NCBI GenBank assembly: GCA_945861885.1
Contig: CAMAVR010000008.1
Span: forward strand, 1 to 64,000
DNA length: 64,000 nucleotides
Reading direction: 5' to 3'
DNA from: Nannocystis exedens
Lineage (GTDB): Bacteria > Myxococcota_A > Polyangia > Polyangiales > Polyangiaceae
A model generated the notes under the pieces. The model did no database searches. It was given only the letters and a program-made list of their open reading frames with translations, and was not told where the DNA came from. The position numbers and the translations under genes were made by a program. The number at the start of each line of letters is the position of its first letter. The stretch's first letter is position 1. This document shows, piece by piece, positions 10,142 through 21,183 of the stretch.

Positions 10142-12088
10142 ATGGAAACGATCGGTGCATACGAACGGTTCCCGTTTATCCCGAAATACGATGTCCTCGA
10201 AGAGATCGGGCATGGGGGGATGGCGGTTGTTTACCGCGCGCACGATAAGCGCCTCGCTCGCGATGTGGCGATCAAGCTGATTCATCCGCACCTTCGCGAC
10301 TCGCCTGAGGTTGCGCGCCGGTTTGTTGCGGAGGCCAAAATTGTCGCGCGCCTTCGCCATCCAAACATCGTCGAAGTGTTTGACGTTTCGCCCGAGGATG
10401 CGACCGATCGCTACCTCGTCGTCGAGTATGTTCGCGGAGTCACGCTCCGAAAGCTCCTCCAAGAGTCGGGGAGTATGCCGCCAGAAGTCGCCGGCGCGCT
10501 CGGTGTCGAAATTTTGAATGCGCTCGCACACGCGCACGCCGAAGGGGTGATTCATCGCGATATCAAGCCCGAAAACGTGATGGTTGAGGCGCGGGGCGAC
10601 ACGTCGCCGTCGAGCGATCGCGGGCGGTCGGAGCGGCGCATTGTGCGGTCATCTGGCGCCACGCGAACGGTGGTCAAGCTGACCGATTTCGGCATTGCGA
10701 AGCTGCTCGACGCGCAAGGGGTTACCTCCACCGGTGAAGTACTCGGCAGCCCGGCCCACATGGCGCCCGAACAAATTGAAGGCGTGCACGTCGATGCGCG
10801 CGCCGATATTTTTGCACTAGGCGTGCTCCTCTACGAATGCATGGTCGGCCATCTTCCGTTCGTCGGGACGAATCCGGCGCAAGTGCTCCGCCGTGTTCTC
10901 GAGGGTGAATACGCGCCGGCCGAAGTCGAGCGCGCCACGGTGGGGAAGCGGTGGAGCCATATTCTCGACCGCGCGCTCGCGCACAACGTCGCCGATCGAT
11001 TCACCGATGCGCACGCGATGCGCGGCGCGATCATCGAAGAGCTTCGGCGACTTCACGTTGCCGAACCGATGGTCGAGTTTGACGTTTGGCGGAGCGACGC
11101 AAAGGGGTACGCCGAGCGCCACGCTCGCGAGATGATTGCAGCGCTTTGCACCGAAGCGGGCGCGGCGCGAAAGTCGGGCGATGCGGTCGCGGCCGCCGCC
11201 GACTACAACCGCGCGCTCGCCTACGCGCCCGCTGACGCCGGACTTTTGCGAGTGGTCGCGGGGATCAATCGAGCTGAATCGCAAAAGCGATCGATCCGTC
11301 GGTGGCTACGAATTGCGGCGATCACGTTCGCGATTGCCGGCCTTTTTGTCGCAATTCGGCCGCTTTTTAAGCGATTTTTGTCAAAGGCGAACGAACCACG
11401 CACGATTTCGATCCCGGTCGTGTCGCCGCCGACGGTCGATCCTCAGGCGCTTCGCGTCCATGTCGATCCACCGGTCGATCTGCCGGTCGATCTGCCGGTC
11501 GCTAGGGCAATCGAAAAGCCGATCGCTCCAATCGCGCCCGAAAAACCGCTTCGTGATGCGCACGGAACGGCACGTCGCGCGCCGACGCCGGCCCCCTCGA
11601 GCGAGTCGCTCGGGCGCGCGGCAGCTCACGCGAAGGCCGATCTTTCAACAGTTCGGCACATCACGCTGACGAACGTGCGCCCCCCGTTTGGCGTCACTGT
11701 CATGGTCGATCAAGAGGCCGCGCGCGGAGTTACGTCGGGCGATGTTCTGACAGTCGACGGGCGGCCGCACACGTTGACATTCAGCTGCGTGCACGACGCA
11801 TGCGAAGTAACAAGACGCCCACTTTTGGCCGGCGACGCGAACGAATCGCTCGCGATCTCCATGGCGATCAAGCCCGCGCTCCTCGTGATTGAGGGGCATT
11901 CTGGGATGACGTACCAGGTGACCGAAGAGCCGACTCTAGCCGTCCACCCGGGGATTCCTGTGCGGATCCCGATGCACGGGAGCAAATACCCGGTGCATGT
12001 CGTCGAACTCCCGTCAAACCGCACGCTGGGGGTGACACTTACCGCCGGCCAAGAAAAGCGGGTTAGTTTTGCGGAAGAATCGCGGTGA
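10142..12088 (+). CDS. Transmembrane serine/threonine protein kinase
   Basis: Hanks-type kinase of 648 residues. The glycine loop is GHGGMAVVY (23-31), the ATP lysine Lys45, the catalytic loop HRDIKPEN (138-145), DFG 182-184 and APEQ 208-211. About 25 extra Ser/Arg-rich residues sit between the catalytic loop and DFG. A TM helix (about 389-407) separates the cytoplasmic kinase from an extracytoplasmic tail of about 240 residues. That tail begins with a Pro/Val/Asp repeat (PVDLPVDLPV) and carries a PEGA-like beta region. It resembles PknB-type receptor kinases but lacks PASTA repeats. The exported TPR protein follows after 18 bp and may be a partner. Confidence 0.94.
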   Translation: METIGAYERFPFIPKYDVLEEIGHGGMAVVYRAHDKRLARDVAIKLIHPHLRDSPEVARRFVAEAKIVARLRHPNIVEVFDVSPEDATDRYLVVEYVRGVTLRKLLQESGSMPPEVAGALGVEILNALAHAHAEGVIHRDIKPENVMVEARGDTSPSSDRGRSERRIVRSSGATRTVVKLTDFGIAKLLDAQGVTSTGEVLGSPAHMAPEQIEGVHVDARADIFALGVLLYECMVGHLPFVGTNPAQVLRRVLEGEYAPAEVERATVGKRWSHILDRALAHNVADRFTDAHAMRGAIIEELRRLHVAEPMVEFDVWRSDAKGYAERHAREMIAALCTEAGAARKSGDAVAAAADYNRALAYAPADAGLLRVVAGINRAESQKRSIRRWLRIAAITFAIAGLFVAIRPLFKRFLSKANEPRTISIPVVSPPTVDPQALRVHVDPPVDLPVDLPVARAIEKPIAPIAPEKPLRDAHGTARRAPTPAPSSESLGRAAAHAKADLSTVRHITLTNVRPPFGVTVMVDQEAARGVTSGDVLTVDGRPHTLTFSCVHDACEVTRRPLLAGDANESLAISMAIKPALLVIEGHSGMTYQVTEEPTLAVHPGIPVRIPMHGSKYPVHVVELPSNRTLGVTLTAGQEKRVSFAEESR

Positions 12089-12106
12089 GCTAAGAGTGGG
12101 CGCTAG

Positions 12107-13045
12107 ATGAAGAGCGTTCATAAAAGCTTCGCCGCGACTCTGCTGTCGGCGATTTTTCTGTTTAGCGCCAGCGCTTGGGGCGACGAGCAGAGCGAGCTCG
12201 ACAAAGGTCGCAACGCTTTTTTAGCGCGAAAATACGACGAAGCGGCCGCGCGATTTCGGTCGATGCTCGACCCTGTGACCGGCATGGTGCGCGACCCCAT
12301 TTTTGTTTCGCAGGCGCGCTTTTTCTGGGGGGCGGCTCTGCTCGCGCAGCACAAGACGGCCGAGGCGACCGAGCAGTTCGAAGCGGTAATCATGCGCGAT
12401 CCGCAGTTCGAGCCCGATCCGCTCAGCGTGCCTACGGAAGTCATTGACGCATTTATCGACGCGCGTGCGCGCCTGCGCGGGCGGCTGAATGACGAAGCGC
12501 GGCGAACGGCGGCGATCGATGCGGCACGAAAAAAGAAGGTCGATGCGGAGCACGCAAAGAAAGTCGAGCGAACGGCGCTTCTCGAAAAACTGGCGAGCGA
12601 AGAGCGTGTGATCACGAAGCACTCGCGCACGCTCGCATCGGTTCCGTTCGGGGTGGGGCAATTTCAGAACGGAAGTCGCGCGCTAGGATGGGTTTTTCTC
12701 ACGACCGAAACAGCATTTTTGGCCGCGGGGACGGCGCTGGTTCCGGCTTATCTTTCAGCCTATTCGCAGGGGCAGCGCGCGTATGCAAACCGTTACATCG
12801 ACCGCGCGGAGCAGTATCTCGAGCGCGCAAATGCAATCCGCTACGCCAATCTCGCGATGTACGGCGCCTTTGCAGCGACCGCGCTCGTCGGGGTTATCGA
12901 GGCCCATGTGAATTTTGTGCCGACGGTCGAAGAGACAAAGTACCGAGAGCTACCGCCGGTGAGTCACTTGCGGCCATTCGCTGCGCCCACAGTAGACAAC
13001 CGGTCAATGACGGGCGGCATCTTGGGCGTCAGCGGATATTGGTAG
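12107..13045 (+). CDS. Exported TPR-like protein downstream of the kinase
   Basis: Signal peptide MKSVHKSFAATLLSAIFLFSASAWG, then an N-terminal TPR-like region (QSELDKGRNAFLARKYDEAA). A charged helical segment covers about 125-165. A C-terminal half follows with two hydrophobic stretches (ALGWVFLTTETAFLAAGTAL; LAMYGAFAATALVGVIEA), similar in layout to small membrane proteins often found behind myxobacterial Ser/Thr kinases. No specific function is recognised. Its 3' end overlaps the convergent RNase HII-like gene by 42 bp. Confidence 0.75.
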   Translation: MKSVHKSFAATLLSAIFLFSASAWGDEQSELDKGRNAFLARKYDEAAARFRSMLDPVTGMVRDPIFVSQARFFWGAALLAQHKTAEATEQFEAVIMRDPQFEPDPLSVPTEVIDAFIDARARLRGRLNDEARRTAAIDAARKKKVDAEHAKKVERTALLEKLASEERVITKHSRTLASVPFGVGQFQNGSRALGWVFLTTETAFLAAGTALVPAYLSAYSQGQRAYANRYIDRAEQYLERANAIRYANLAMYGAFAATALVGVIEAHVNFVPTVEETKYRELPPVSHLRPFAAPTVDNRSMTGGILGVSGYW

Positions 13046-14023
13046 TACTTTTGGCAATTCACCAATACGGCGGCGCTCGAAGCATCGGTCGGGCATGTTT
13101 CGCGTTTTTCGCGATAGGGCTGTTTCATCGATAAAACGGGCCGTTTTGGGGTCGTTGTAGCCGCTCACTGTTGGCGCTGTCGGCACATCTCTTTGATGGT
13201 ACCGCACCACCCGCTCCATCATCGCGTCGCGCACCCACTTGCCGACTAGCGACGCCATGCCGACTAGCATGTTGCTCGCGTCGGCGTCGCGCACGAATGC
13301 GACTTCGCCAATCCCCGCGACGCGGTATGCCGATCGGGCGCGCCCTTCTTCGATCGACGAAACGAGATAGCTCGCGAGGGCGTCGAAGCGCGATGGGTAC
13401 CGATCGATCCCCCCAACCTTCCCGCATGTGGCGAGCAGATCTTCGCCCGCATCGCCCCGGGCCGCTACGACAAGCCGTTCCATCGCGTTTAAATCGACAT
13501 CGAGGCGCGATTTTCCGCGATCGACCGCATCGTTTAGCCGCTCGACGCATACAACCGCGACGCGGCAACGGACGACATCGACCCCCGCCTTTTCGAGGGC
13601 TGCCAAGTCATTGGCCACGGCGGCCACCAGCGCGTCTGACGCGCGAAATCGCTCGTCTCGCGTCGACCAGCACTGCTCTTCGTGCTGGGTTGGGCAGCGG
13701 GCGCGCAGCTTTGCCTGGCCATCCAAAAAAAGCGCCTGCAAGAGCTCGTCGGGCGTTTCGGCGCCTACGCCGCACCGCATTGCAATCGCCCTCCCCCACG
13801 CTTCGCCAAGCGCGTCATGGCCAAAAGCGACCAGATCTTTTGAATCGCCGAGCCGCGCTTTCCACCGGGAATCGACCGGGCTATTGGCGACTTTTCGGCC
13901 GGAGCGGCTCGTTCTGGCTAAAATTGACGTCACAATGAGCGGCCCAAGACGCGGCCCAAGACCGTTTTCGTCGATTCCGGCTGAAAATCGCTCTCTGGTA
14001 ACGCTTGGCGAATTGGGCTTCAA
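13004..14023 (-). CDS. Diverged RNase HII-like protein
   Basis: 339 residues, considerably longer than standard RNase HII (about 200). The N-terminus SAGIDENGLGPRLGPL matches the RNase HII signature AGxDExGxGPxxGP. DSKDL at 60-64 matches DSKxL. GGIDRY gives Asp207 and ASLVGKWVRD gives Asp266, so a complete Asp18/Glu19/Asp207/Asp266 set can be proposed for two-metal RNase H chemistry. SGYNDPKT near 287 resembles the C-terminal GY motif. The insertion at about 65-200 is not familiar. It may cleave RNA in RNA/DNA hybrids, but the altered DEN core leaves this open. It overlaps the preceding plus-strand gene at its 3' end. Confidence 0.62.
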   Translation of the reverse strand: MKPNSPSVTRERFSAGIDENGLGPRLGPLIVTSILARTSRSGRKVANSPVDSRWKARLGDSKDLVAFGHDALGEAWGRAIAMRCGVGAETPDELLQALFLDGQAKLRARCPTQHEEQCWSTRDERFRASDALVAAVANDLAALEKAGVDVVRCRVAVVCVERLNDAVDRGKSRLDVDLNAMERLVVAARGDAGEDLLATCGKVGGIDRYPSRFDALASYLVSSIEEGRARSAYRVAGIGEVAFVRDADASNMLVGMASLVGKWVRDAMMERVVRYHQRDVPTAPTVSGYNDPKTARFIDETALSRKTRNMPDRCFERRRIGELPKVLPISADAQDAARH

Positions 14024-14107
14024 AGTGTTAAGGTCTCGCCTCTTGAGCTGCGACGGCTATTTTGGGCCGAAGCACAAGAGCGACCATAGACCGAATTCGG
14101 AGCAGTT

Positions 14108-14470
14108 ATGAACAAGGCAACGCTTAAAAAATTCAAAACGCTACTGAACGAGAAGCGCGACGAAATCGTTAAGCGGGCGAAACAAACGCTCGAAGAAGAC
14201 ATGGCGCTCGATACGGCCGACCTGCCGGATGAGATGGACCTCGCATCGAGCGAATATTTGCAATCGTTCACGTTCCGCCTGCGCGGCCGCGAAAAGGGGC
14301 TGCTCGATAAAATCGACAAAGCGCTTGTGAAGATTGAAGAGGGCACGTTCGGTGTGTGCGATTCGTGCAATGAAGAAATCGCCGTAAAGCGCCTCGAAGC
14401 ACGGCCCGAGACAAATCTCTGCATCAACTGCAAAGAAGAGCAAGAGCGCCGCGAGAAAGATTTTTCTTAG
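14108..14470 (+). CDS. dksA: DksA/TraR family RNA polymerase-binding regulator
   Basis: 120 residues: an N-terminal coiled coil and a C-terminal zinc finger. The finger is CDSCNEEIAVKRLEARP then CINC, the four-Cys form. The coiled-coil tip has D41xxD44xA46 (DEMDLA), the motif E. coli DksA uses to act in the RNA polymerase secondary channel with ppGpp. This supports a true DksA rather than a structural paralogue. GGAG lies 5-6 nt before the ATG. The gene is monocistronic, with a convergent lipoprotein ending 12 bp downstream. Confidence 0.93.
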   Translation: MNKATLKKFKTLLNEKRDEIVKRAKQTLEEDMALDTADLPDEMDLASSEYLQSFTFRLRGREKGLLDKIDKALVKIEEGTFGVCDSCNEEIAVKRLEARPETNLCINCKEEQERREKDFS

Positions 14471-14482
14471 CGCGTGTGAACG

Positions 14483-15286
14483 CTACTGAACTGCCCTAAA
14501 AGAGCCCTCTTTGTCGCCCCCGAACGCTTTGGTCAGGGGCGATGAGATAAATGCAGCAGCAGCACTAAGCCCGCTTTTCGCTCCGCTACCGAGGGTAGTG
14601 AGGCCGCTGCCAATGCTGGCCACAGTACTCTTGATGGTAGCGGTGGCTCCCGACCCCCCTATCTTCGCCAGCGCTGCCGTGGCCTGGTCTTTCAATGACC
14701 CCACCGATGAGAAGCTGGTTTTTAGCTGCCCCACGATCGCAGACGCATCGCCACTTGCTAGCGCGCTGGATAGCGCGGAGTACTGGGCCTTAGCACTGTC
14801 GAGCTGCGCCTTTAATGCAGCGTTGTTCGGATCCAAGCCAAGCGCGCGCTCCGCCTCTTGAATCATTCCAAACAAACCCGCCTTAGCCGCTTTCCCCTGC
14901 GACTCGGCGCCGTCGTGCACCGCTTCGCCTACGTCCTCGGCCCTCTGCGCCTCGGATTTTGACGGGTCGTTCACTAGGGCAGCTTTCGCTGCCTGATCAG
15001 CATCGGCCTCGCTGTCTATGGCGTCGTCAAAGAGCGCTTGCAGCTCATCGTCGTTATCGCCGGTGGTCGGAAGCGTATCGGCTGCGACTTCTGTGGTCTC
15101 TGTTTTGTCGAGCGTGCTGATCAGCTGCGGGACGTCATTTGGATTGAATGCGTCCGGCGACTTCTGTTCCTCGGCCTTAGGGCCGCCGCCGCATCCGGCA
15201 AACGTCGCGCCTCCGAGAGCGACGACGGCGCACGCGGCGAGCGATAGGTGTTTGAACGAACGATTCACTCTCTGTTTGCATTCCAT
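14483..15286 (-). CDS. Ala-rich lipoprotein of unknown function (second of tandem pair)
   Basis: 267 residues. The lipoprotein signal ends TFAGC, with the lipidated Cys near residue 32, then an acidic spacer. A TPR-like helix follows (GLFGMIQEAERALGLDPNNAALKAQLDSAKAQ), and the C-terminus is Ala/Gly/Ser-rich and probably helical. It follows the lipoprotein at 15304 by 17 bp on the same strand. The two share layout and a similar C-terminal composition (SGLTTLGSGAKSGL versus SGAGTIGKALGTAKS), so they may be distant paralogues. No known domain recognised. Confidence 0.7.
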   Translation of the reverse strand: MECKQRVNRSFKHLSLAACAVVALGGATFAGCGGGPKAEEQKSPDAFNPNDVPQLISTLDKTETTEVAADTLPTTGDNDDELQALFDDAIDSEADADQAAKAALVNDPSKSEAQRAEDVGEAVHDGAESQGKAAKAGLFGMIQEAERALGLDPNNAALKAQLDSAKAQYSALSSALASGDASAIVGQLKTSFSSVGSLKDQATAALAKIGGSGATATIKSTVASIGSGLTTLGSGAKSGLSAAAAFISSPLTKAFGGDKEGSFRAVQ

Positions 15287-15303
15287 GGCCGTTCCCCCTT
15301 CGA

Positions 15304-16194
15304 TTACTTGCCGCCGAACCAGCCGCTGATGGTGCTGGTTAAGCTTGAGATTTTGGACTTTGCTGTGCCGAGCGCCTTGCCGATAGTCCCTGCGCCGCTG
15401 GTCAGCTTCGCGAATGCAGCCGACGCCTTGCCAGTTATCGCTTTGGCCGCCGAAGACTGGGCGATCACCTTCGGCAAGCTATTTGTTATCAACTGAATCG
15501 TTGTCTCGGCACTGGCGATGCCGTCGTTGACTTTTTCTTCCGCCGCCGAGAGCTCGCTTGGGGACTGTGGCGCTTCGTCGTCGGCCAAATCTGCAGCCGC
15601 CACCTTGTGGGCGTCGATCTGCGCTTGCAGCTTCGTCTCCAGGTCTTTCGTCGGCTGGTCCGCCGGGTGAGCCGGCAAAAACGCGAGCGCCTGAGCCGCC
15701 AAGTTCGCCGCTTGCGTCAAGTCGGTAGCGGCGGTGTCGGCTGTGAGCACCGTCATCCCTTGTGCGAGCGCTTTATGGCTGGCCTTTTGCTGCGCGGCCG
15801 TTTGACCGGAATGGTCGGCACTTGCGGCAAGTTGATCGACTTGTGCCTTCGTTTTCTTCTCGTCTGCGTCGTACTTACCCGCCGCCAGCGCGGTACTGCT
15901 TAAATCTGCCAGTTCACCCGGACTCGCTGGGGCCAGTCCTGCCGTCGGGTCGGTGTTCGTGACGTAGCTTTGCTCTTGGAGGGAAGTCGCTTCAACGGCG
16001 TCGAGCAGTGCGGTCGCGTTGTCGATGGAATTTGCAGGGGCGTTCCCCCCCCCGTCAGCCTTCACGTGGTGCGACACCGCGGGCTCCGCAGGTGCCGCGC
16101 TGCAACCGACGGCTGATGCGAGCATCAACAGCCCAAACGACGGAACAAGAGCTCGATGGCTCGAAAAATGCGATGCGATCGGTTTGTGGTTCAT
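15304..16194 (-). CDS. Ala-rich lipoprotein of unknown function (first of tandem pair)
   Basis: 296 residues from the Met at 16194. The signal peptide MNHKPIASHFSSHRALVPSF... ends ASAVGC, a good lipobox. A longer reading to 16287 would run through the glnA terminator hairpin and is unlikely. The mature protein is Ala/Thr/Lys/Gln-rich and helical, with a predicted TPR-like segment (AANLAAQALAFLPAHPADQPTKDLETKLQ). The C-terminus is Gly/Ser/Lys-rich. No domain recognised. It is probably cotranscribed with the following lipoprotein gene. Confidence 0.7.
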   Translation of the reverse strand: MNHKPIASHFSSHRALVPSFGLLMLASAVGCSAAPAEPAVSHHVKADGGGNAPANSIDNATALLDAVEATSLQEQSYVTNTDPTAGLAPASPGELADLSSTALAAGKYDADEKKTKAQVDQLAASADHSGQTAAQQKASHKALAQGMTVLTADTAATDLTQAANLAAQALAFLPAHPADQPTKDLETKLQAQIDAHKVAAADLADDEAPQSPSELSAAEEKVNDGIASAETTIQLITNSLPKVIAQSSAAKAITGKASAAFAKLTSGAGTIGKALGTAKSKISSLTSTISGWFGGK

Positions 16195-16249
16195 TTGCCA
16201 AATAAGCGGCTCGAACCAGACACGCCTTAAGGGGCGACACAAAATAAGT

Positions 16250-16305
16250 CGGCGCCGCAGTAGCGGTGTGGCGACATGTGTGGCCACACCGCTACTGCGG
16301 CGCCG
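16250..16305 (-). terminator. Long perfect hairpin downstream of glnA
   Basis: The arms 16250-16272 and 16283-16305 are perfectly complementary over 23 bp, with a 10-nt loop. On the minus strand the hairpin lies about 16 nt past the glnA stop and is followed by ACTTATTTTG, a weak T-tract. Factor-independent termination for glnB-glnA is the simplest reading. The stem is unusually long and also lies in the leader of the lipoprotein pair downstream. Confidence 0.65.
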
Positions 16306-16320
16306 TGACGCGAAGTTCAG

Positions 16321-17736
16321 CTAGATGTCGTAGTAGAGCACGAACTCGTGCGGCGTCGGCCGCATGCGGATCGGGTTCAGCTCGCGCGTTCGCTTGTAGT
16401 CAATCCACTCCGTTATCGCGTCTCGTGTGAAAACGTCGCCGCGCAGAAGAAACGCGTGGTCGCGCTCGAGCTGATCGAGCGCCTCTTCGAGGCTCCCCGG
16501 CATGTGCGGGACATCTTTCAGCTCTTCGGGTGAGAGGCCGTAGATGTCTTTGTCGAGCGGCGAACCCGGGTCGATCTTGTTCTGAATGCCATCGAGACCG
16601 GCCATCAACATCGCGGCGAATGCGAGGTAACCGTTGCAGCTCGGGTCGGGGAATCGCACTTCGATGCGGCGCGTTTTGGGCGACGGCCCCGTGATCGGAA
16701 TACGCACCGACGCCGAACGATTGCGGCTCGAATACGCAAGATTCACCGGCGCTTCAAAACCTGGAACGAGCCGACGATACGAGTTTGTCGTCGGGTTGGT
16801 GAACGCCGCGAGCGAACGCGCGTGCTTGATGATGCCGCCGATGTAGTGGAGCGCCATCTCCGACAGCCCTGCGTACCCTTCGCCTCCGAAAAGCGGCTTG
16901 CCGTCCTTCCACAAAGATTGGTGAACGTGCATCCCCGAGCCGTTGTCGCCGAAGAGCGGTTTCGGCATAAAAGTGGCCGATTTGCCGGCCTTTCGTGCCA
17001 CATTTTTGACAACGTATTTGAACCACATCAGCTGATCGGCGCACGGCAGCAGGCGATCGAACTTCATTCCGATCTCGCACTGGCCGCCCGATGCAACTTC
17101 GTGGTGGCCCACTTCGATCTCGACGCCGCTGTTCATCAGCGCGACCATCATCTCTTGCCGCAAGTTGGCGAGCGTGTCGGTCGGCGGGACGGGGAAATAC
17201 CCTTCTTTATGGCGCGTTTTGTACCCGAGGTTCGGGAACTCTTCGCGCCCGCTGTTCCATGCCCCTTCGATGCTATCGAGATGGTAGTGGCCTGCGTTTG
17301 GCTGCGAGTGATCGAACCGCACATCGTCGAAGATGAAAAATTCGGCCTCGGGCCCCATGTACGCCGTGTCGGCGATGCCGGTCTGCTTAAGGTACGCTTC
17401 GGCTTTTTTCGCGATGTGCCGCGGATCGCGCGAATACGGCTGCTTTGTGATCGGATCGAAAACCGAACAGACCAGGCTCAATGTCGACCGCTCGTAAAAC
17501 GGATCAATCTTTGCTGTTGATGGATCGGGGATGATGAGCATGTCCGACGCGTTGATCGGCTGCCACCCTCGGATCGACGAGCCGTCGAACCCGATTCCAT
17601 CCTCAAAAAGGCCTTCATCGAGGCGATGCGCCGGAATCGTTGTGTGCTGCCACACGCCGGGGAAATCGATGAACTTTAAGTCAATAAATTCAGCGTTATG
17701 TTTTTTCGCTAAGTCGATCACATCCTTCGGTTTCAT
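16321..17736 (-). CDS. glnA: Glutamine synthetase type I
   Basis: Makes glutamine from glutamate, ammonia and ATP. The start at 17736 gives 471 residues, the standard GSI length, and has a good ribosome site (CAGGAAAG about 4 nt upstream). A longer reading to 17796 would overlap glnB. Signatures seen: FDGSSIRGW, the metal-site region [11 protein letters not shown], the ATP region [31 protein letters not shown] and [34 protein letters not shown] near the C-terminus keeps the Tyr adenylylated by GlnE in the I-beta class. It lies 40 bp behind glnB. Confidence 0.97.
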   Translation of the reverse strand: MKPKDVIDLAKKHNAEFIDLKFIDFPGVWQHTTIPAHRLDEGLFEDGIGFDGSSIRGWQPINASDMLIIPDPSTAKIDPFYERSTLSLVCSVFDPITKQPYSRDPRHIAKKAEAYLKQTGIADTAYMGPEAEFFIFDDVRFDHSQPNAGHYHLDSIEGAWNSGREEFPNLGYKTRHKEGYFPVPPTDTLANLRQEMMVALMNSGVEIEVGHHEVASGGQCEIGMKFDRLLPCADQLMWFKYVVKNVARKAGKSATFMPKPLFGDNGSGMHVHQSLWKDGKPLFGGEGYAGLSEMALHYIGGIIKHARSLAAFTNPTTNSYRRLVPGFEAPVNLAYSSRNRSASVRIPITGPSPKTRRIEVRFPDPSCNGYLAFAAMLMAGLDGIQNKIDPGSPLDKDIYGLSPEELKDVPHMPGSLEEALDQLERDHAFLLRGDVFTRDAITEWIDYKRTRELNPIRMRPTPHEFVLYYDI

Positions 17737-17776
17737 CGTCTTTCCTGTCTCCTGGTCCTTCAACCACCTTGAAGGA

Positions 17777-19091
<1,315 letters not shown>

Positions 19092-21183
19092 AGTCTTCTA
19101 GGGTTGAGGTGTCACCTTTCATGGCGGTGGCCCCCGCGGCGATTTCTTTTAGTAGGCGCCTCATGATTTTGCCGCTTCGGGTTTTTGGTAGCCCCTCGGC
19201 GAACCTGATTTCGTCGGGGCGCGCGAACTTGCCTATCTCTTTTTCGATGTGCGCTTTTAGCTCGTCGCGTAGCTGACCGCTTGGCGCCGCCCCTTGCTTC
19301 AACGTCACGAACACCACCAGTGCGCTCCCTTTTAGCTCGTCGGGGCGACCTACTGCCGCTGCTTCTGCGATCGCCGGGTGACTTACGAATGCGCTTTCGA
19401 CTTCGGCGGTGCCGATGCGGTGGCCGGCTATGTTGAGCACGTCGTCGATCCGACCTGTTACCCAATAGTAGCCGTCTTCGTCTCGCTTCGCGCCGTCGCC
19501 CGTGAAGTAGACGTTCGGCACGACATTAAAATATGTTTGTCGAAAGCGCTCGTCGTCGCCCCATAGCGTTCGCGCCATCGACGGCCATGGGTGCTTGATG
19601 ATCAGGCGCCCCCCTTCACCCGCTTTGACCGACCGCCCATCGGCATCGACGACGTCGGGCTCGACACCGAACATCGGCAGCCCCGTGCTGCCGGGCTTTG
19701 ACCCGCTTGCTGCCGGCAGAGTCGTCAACATGATCGACCCCGTTTCTGTCTGCCACCATGTGTCGACAACGGGGCATTGAGATGCGCCAATCACGCGGTG
19801 ATACCACTGCCATACCTCTGGATTGATCGGCTCGCCTACCGAACCGAGAAGCCGCAGCGACCCGAGATTGTGCCGTTTTGGAAATTCGTCGCCCCACCGA
19901 ATAAACGCGCGTATGGCTGTCGGCGCGGTGTACAAAATCGTGACGCCATGTCGCTCAATAATCTGCCAAAATCGCCCCGGATCGGGGAAATTTGGCGCCC
20001 CTTCATACATCATGCACGACGCGCCGACTGACATCGGGCCGTACACAATATAGCTGTGCCCTGTCACCCACCCGACATCGGCGGTGCACCAGTAGAGGTC
20101 TGAATCACGAATGTCGAACACTGCGTTTGTCGACACGTGAACACCGGCCAAATAGCCGGCGGTGGTGTGAAGCACCCCTTTCGGTTTGCCGGTCGACCCT
20201 GATGTGTAGAGGATGAACAGCGGGTGCTCCGCGTCGAACGCGTTTGGCGCGTCGGCCATCTCCTTGTTCGCGAGCGACGGCTCGCGGCTCAATAGCTCGT
20301 GCCACCAGATGTCGCGCCCGGGCTTCATCTCGGCAGGCGACACTTCCGAACCTGAGCGACCGATGCGCGAGAGCACAACCGCGTGCTGAACCGACGGCGT
20401 CTCCAAGAGTGCGGCGTCGGCCATTTTTTTGAGCGGCACGATCGCCCCTCGCCTGTAGGCGCCATCTTGTGTGATGAGCACTTTTGCTTCGCAATCGTTG
20501 ATGCGGTCGCGGAGCGCATCGGCGCTAAAGCCACCAAAAATCACCGAGTGCGGCGCGCCGAGACGCGCGCATGCGAGCATCGCGATCGCCGCTTCGGGGA
20601 CCATGCCCATGTAAATCGCAACGCGATCGCCGGCAGCGACGCCGAGGTCGGCGAGCGCCGCGGTAAGCTTGACGACTTCGTGGTGGAGCTCGAGATAGGT
20701 GAGCGTTCGCACATCGCCCGGCTCTCCTTCCCACACGATCGCGGCGCGATTTCGCGCTTCGGTGGCTAGGTGGCGGTCGAGGCAACTTTCGGTGATGTTG
20801 AGTGTCGCGCCTACAAAAAACTTCGCGTGGGGGCTGTCCCATTCTAAGAATTTACGGCTTGGCGTCCGAAAGACTAGGTCGCGCGTTTGGCTTTTCCAGA
20901 ACGTTTCGGGCGATTCGAGCGACTCATTGTACAGCCGCAAATACTCGTCATGCGACTTGATGCGCGCCTTCGCGCGAAAGTGGGCGCTCGGCTCAACGCG
21001 CCGGCTGGTTTGTGATTTCGGATGGTTATCGCCTTTGGGGGAGTCGGTCTTCATTGTCGGTGCTTTTGTCGCCTTGTTTGCGTCCGGAACAATAGGTGGA
21101 ACACTCATACAATGACGCCGAAAAACGCGCTCCGTTTACGGAGATGCAACCTATTTTTTTACAGCTGCAGATACGATCGAACG

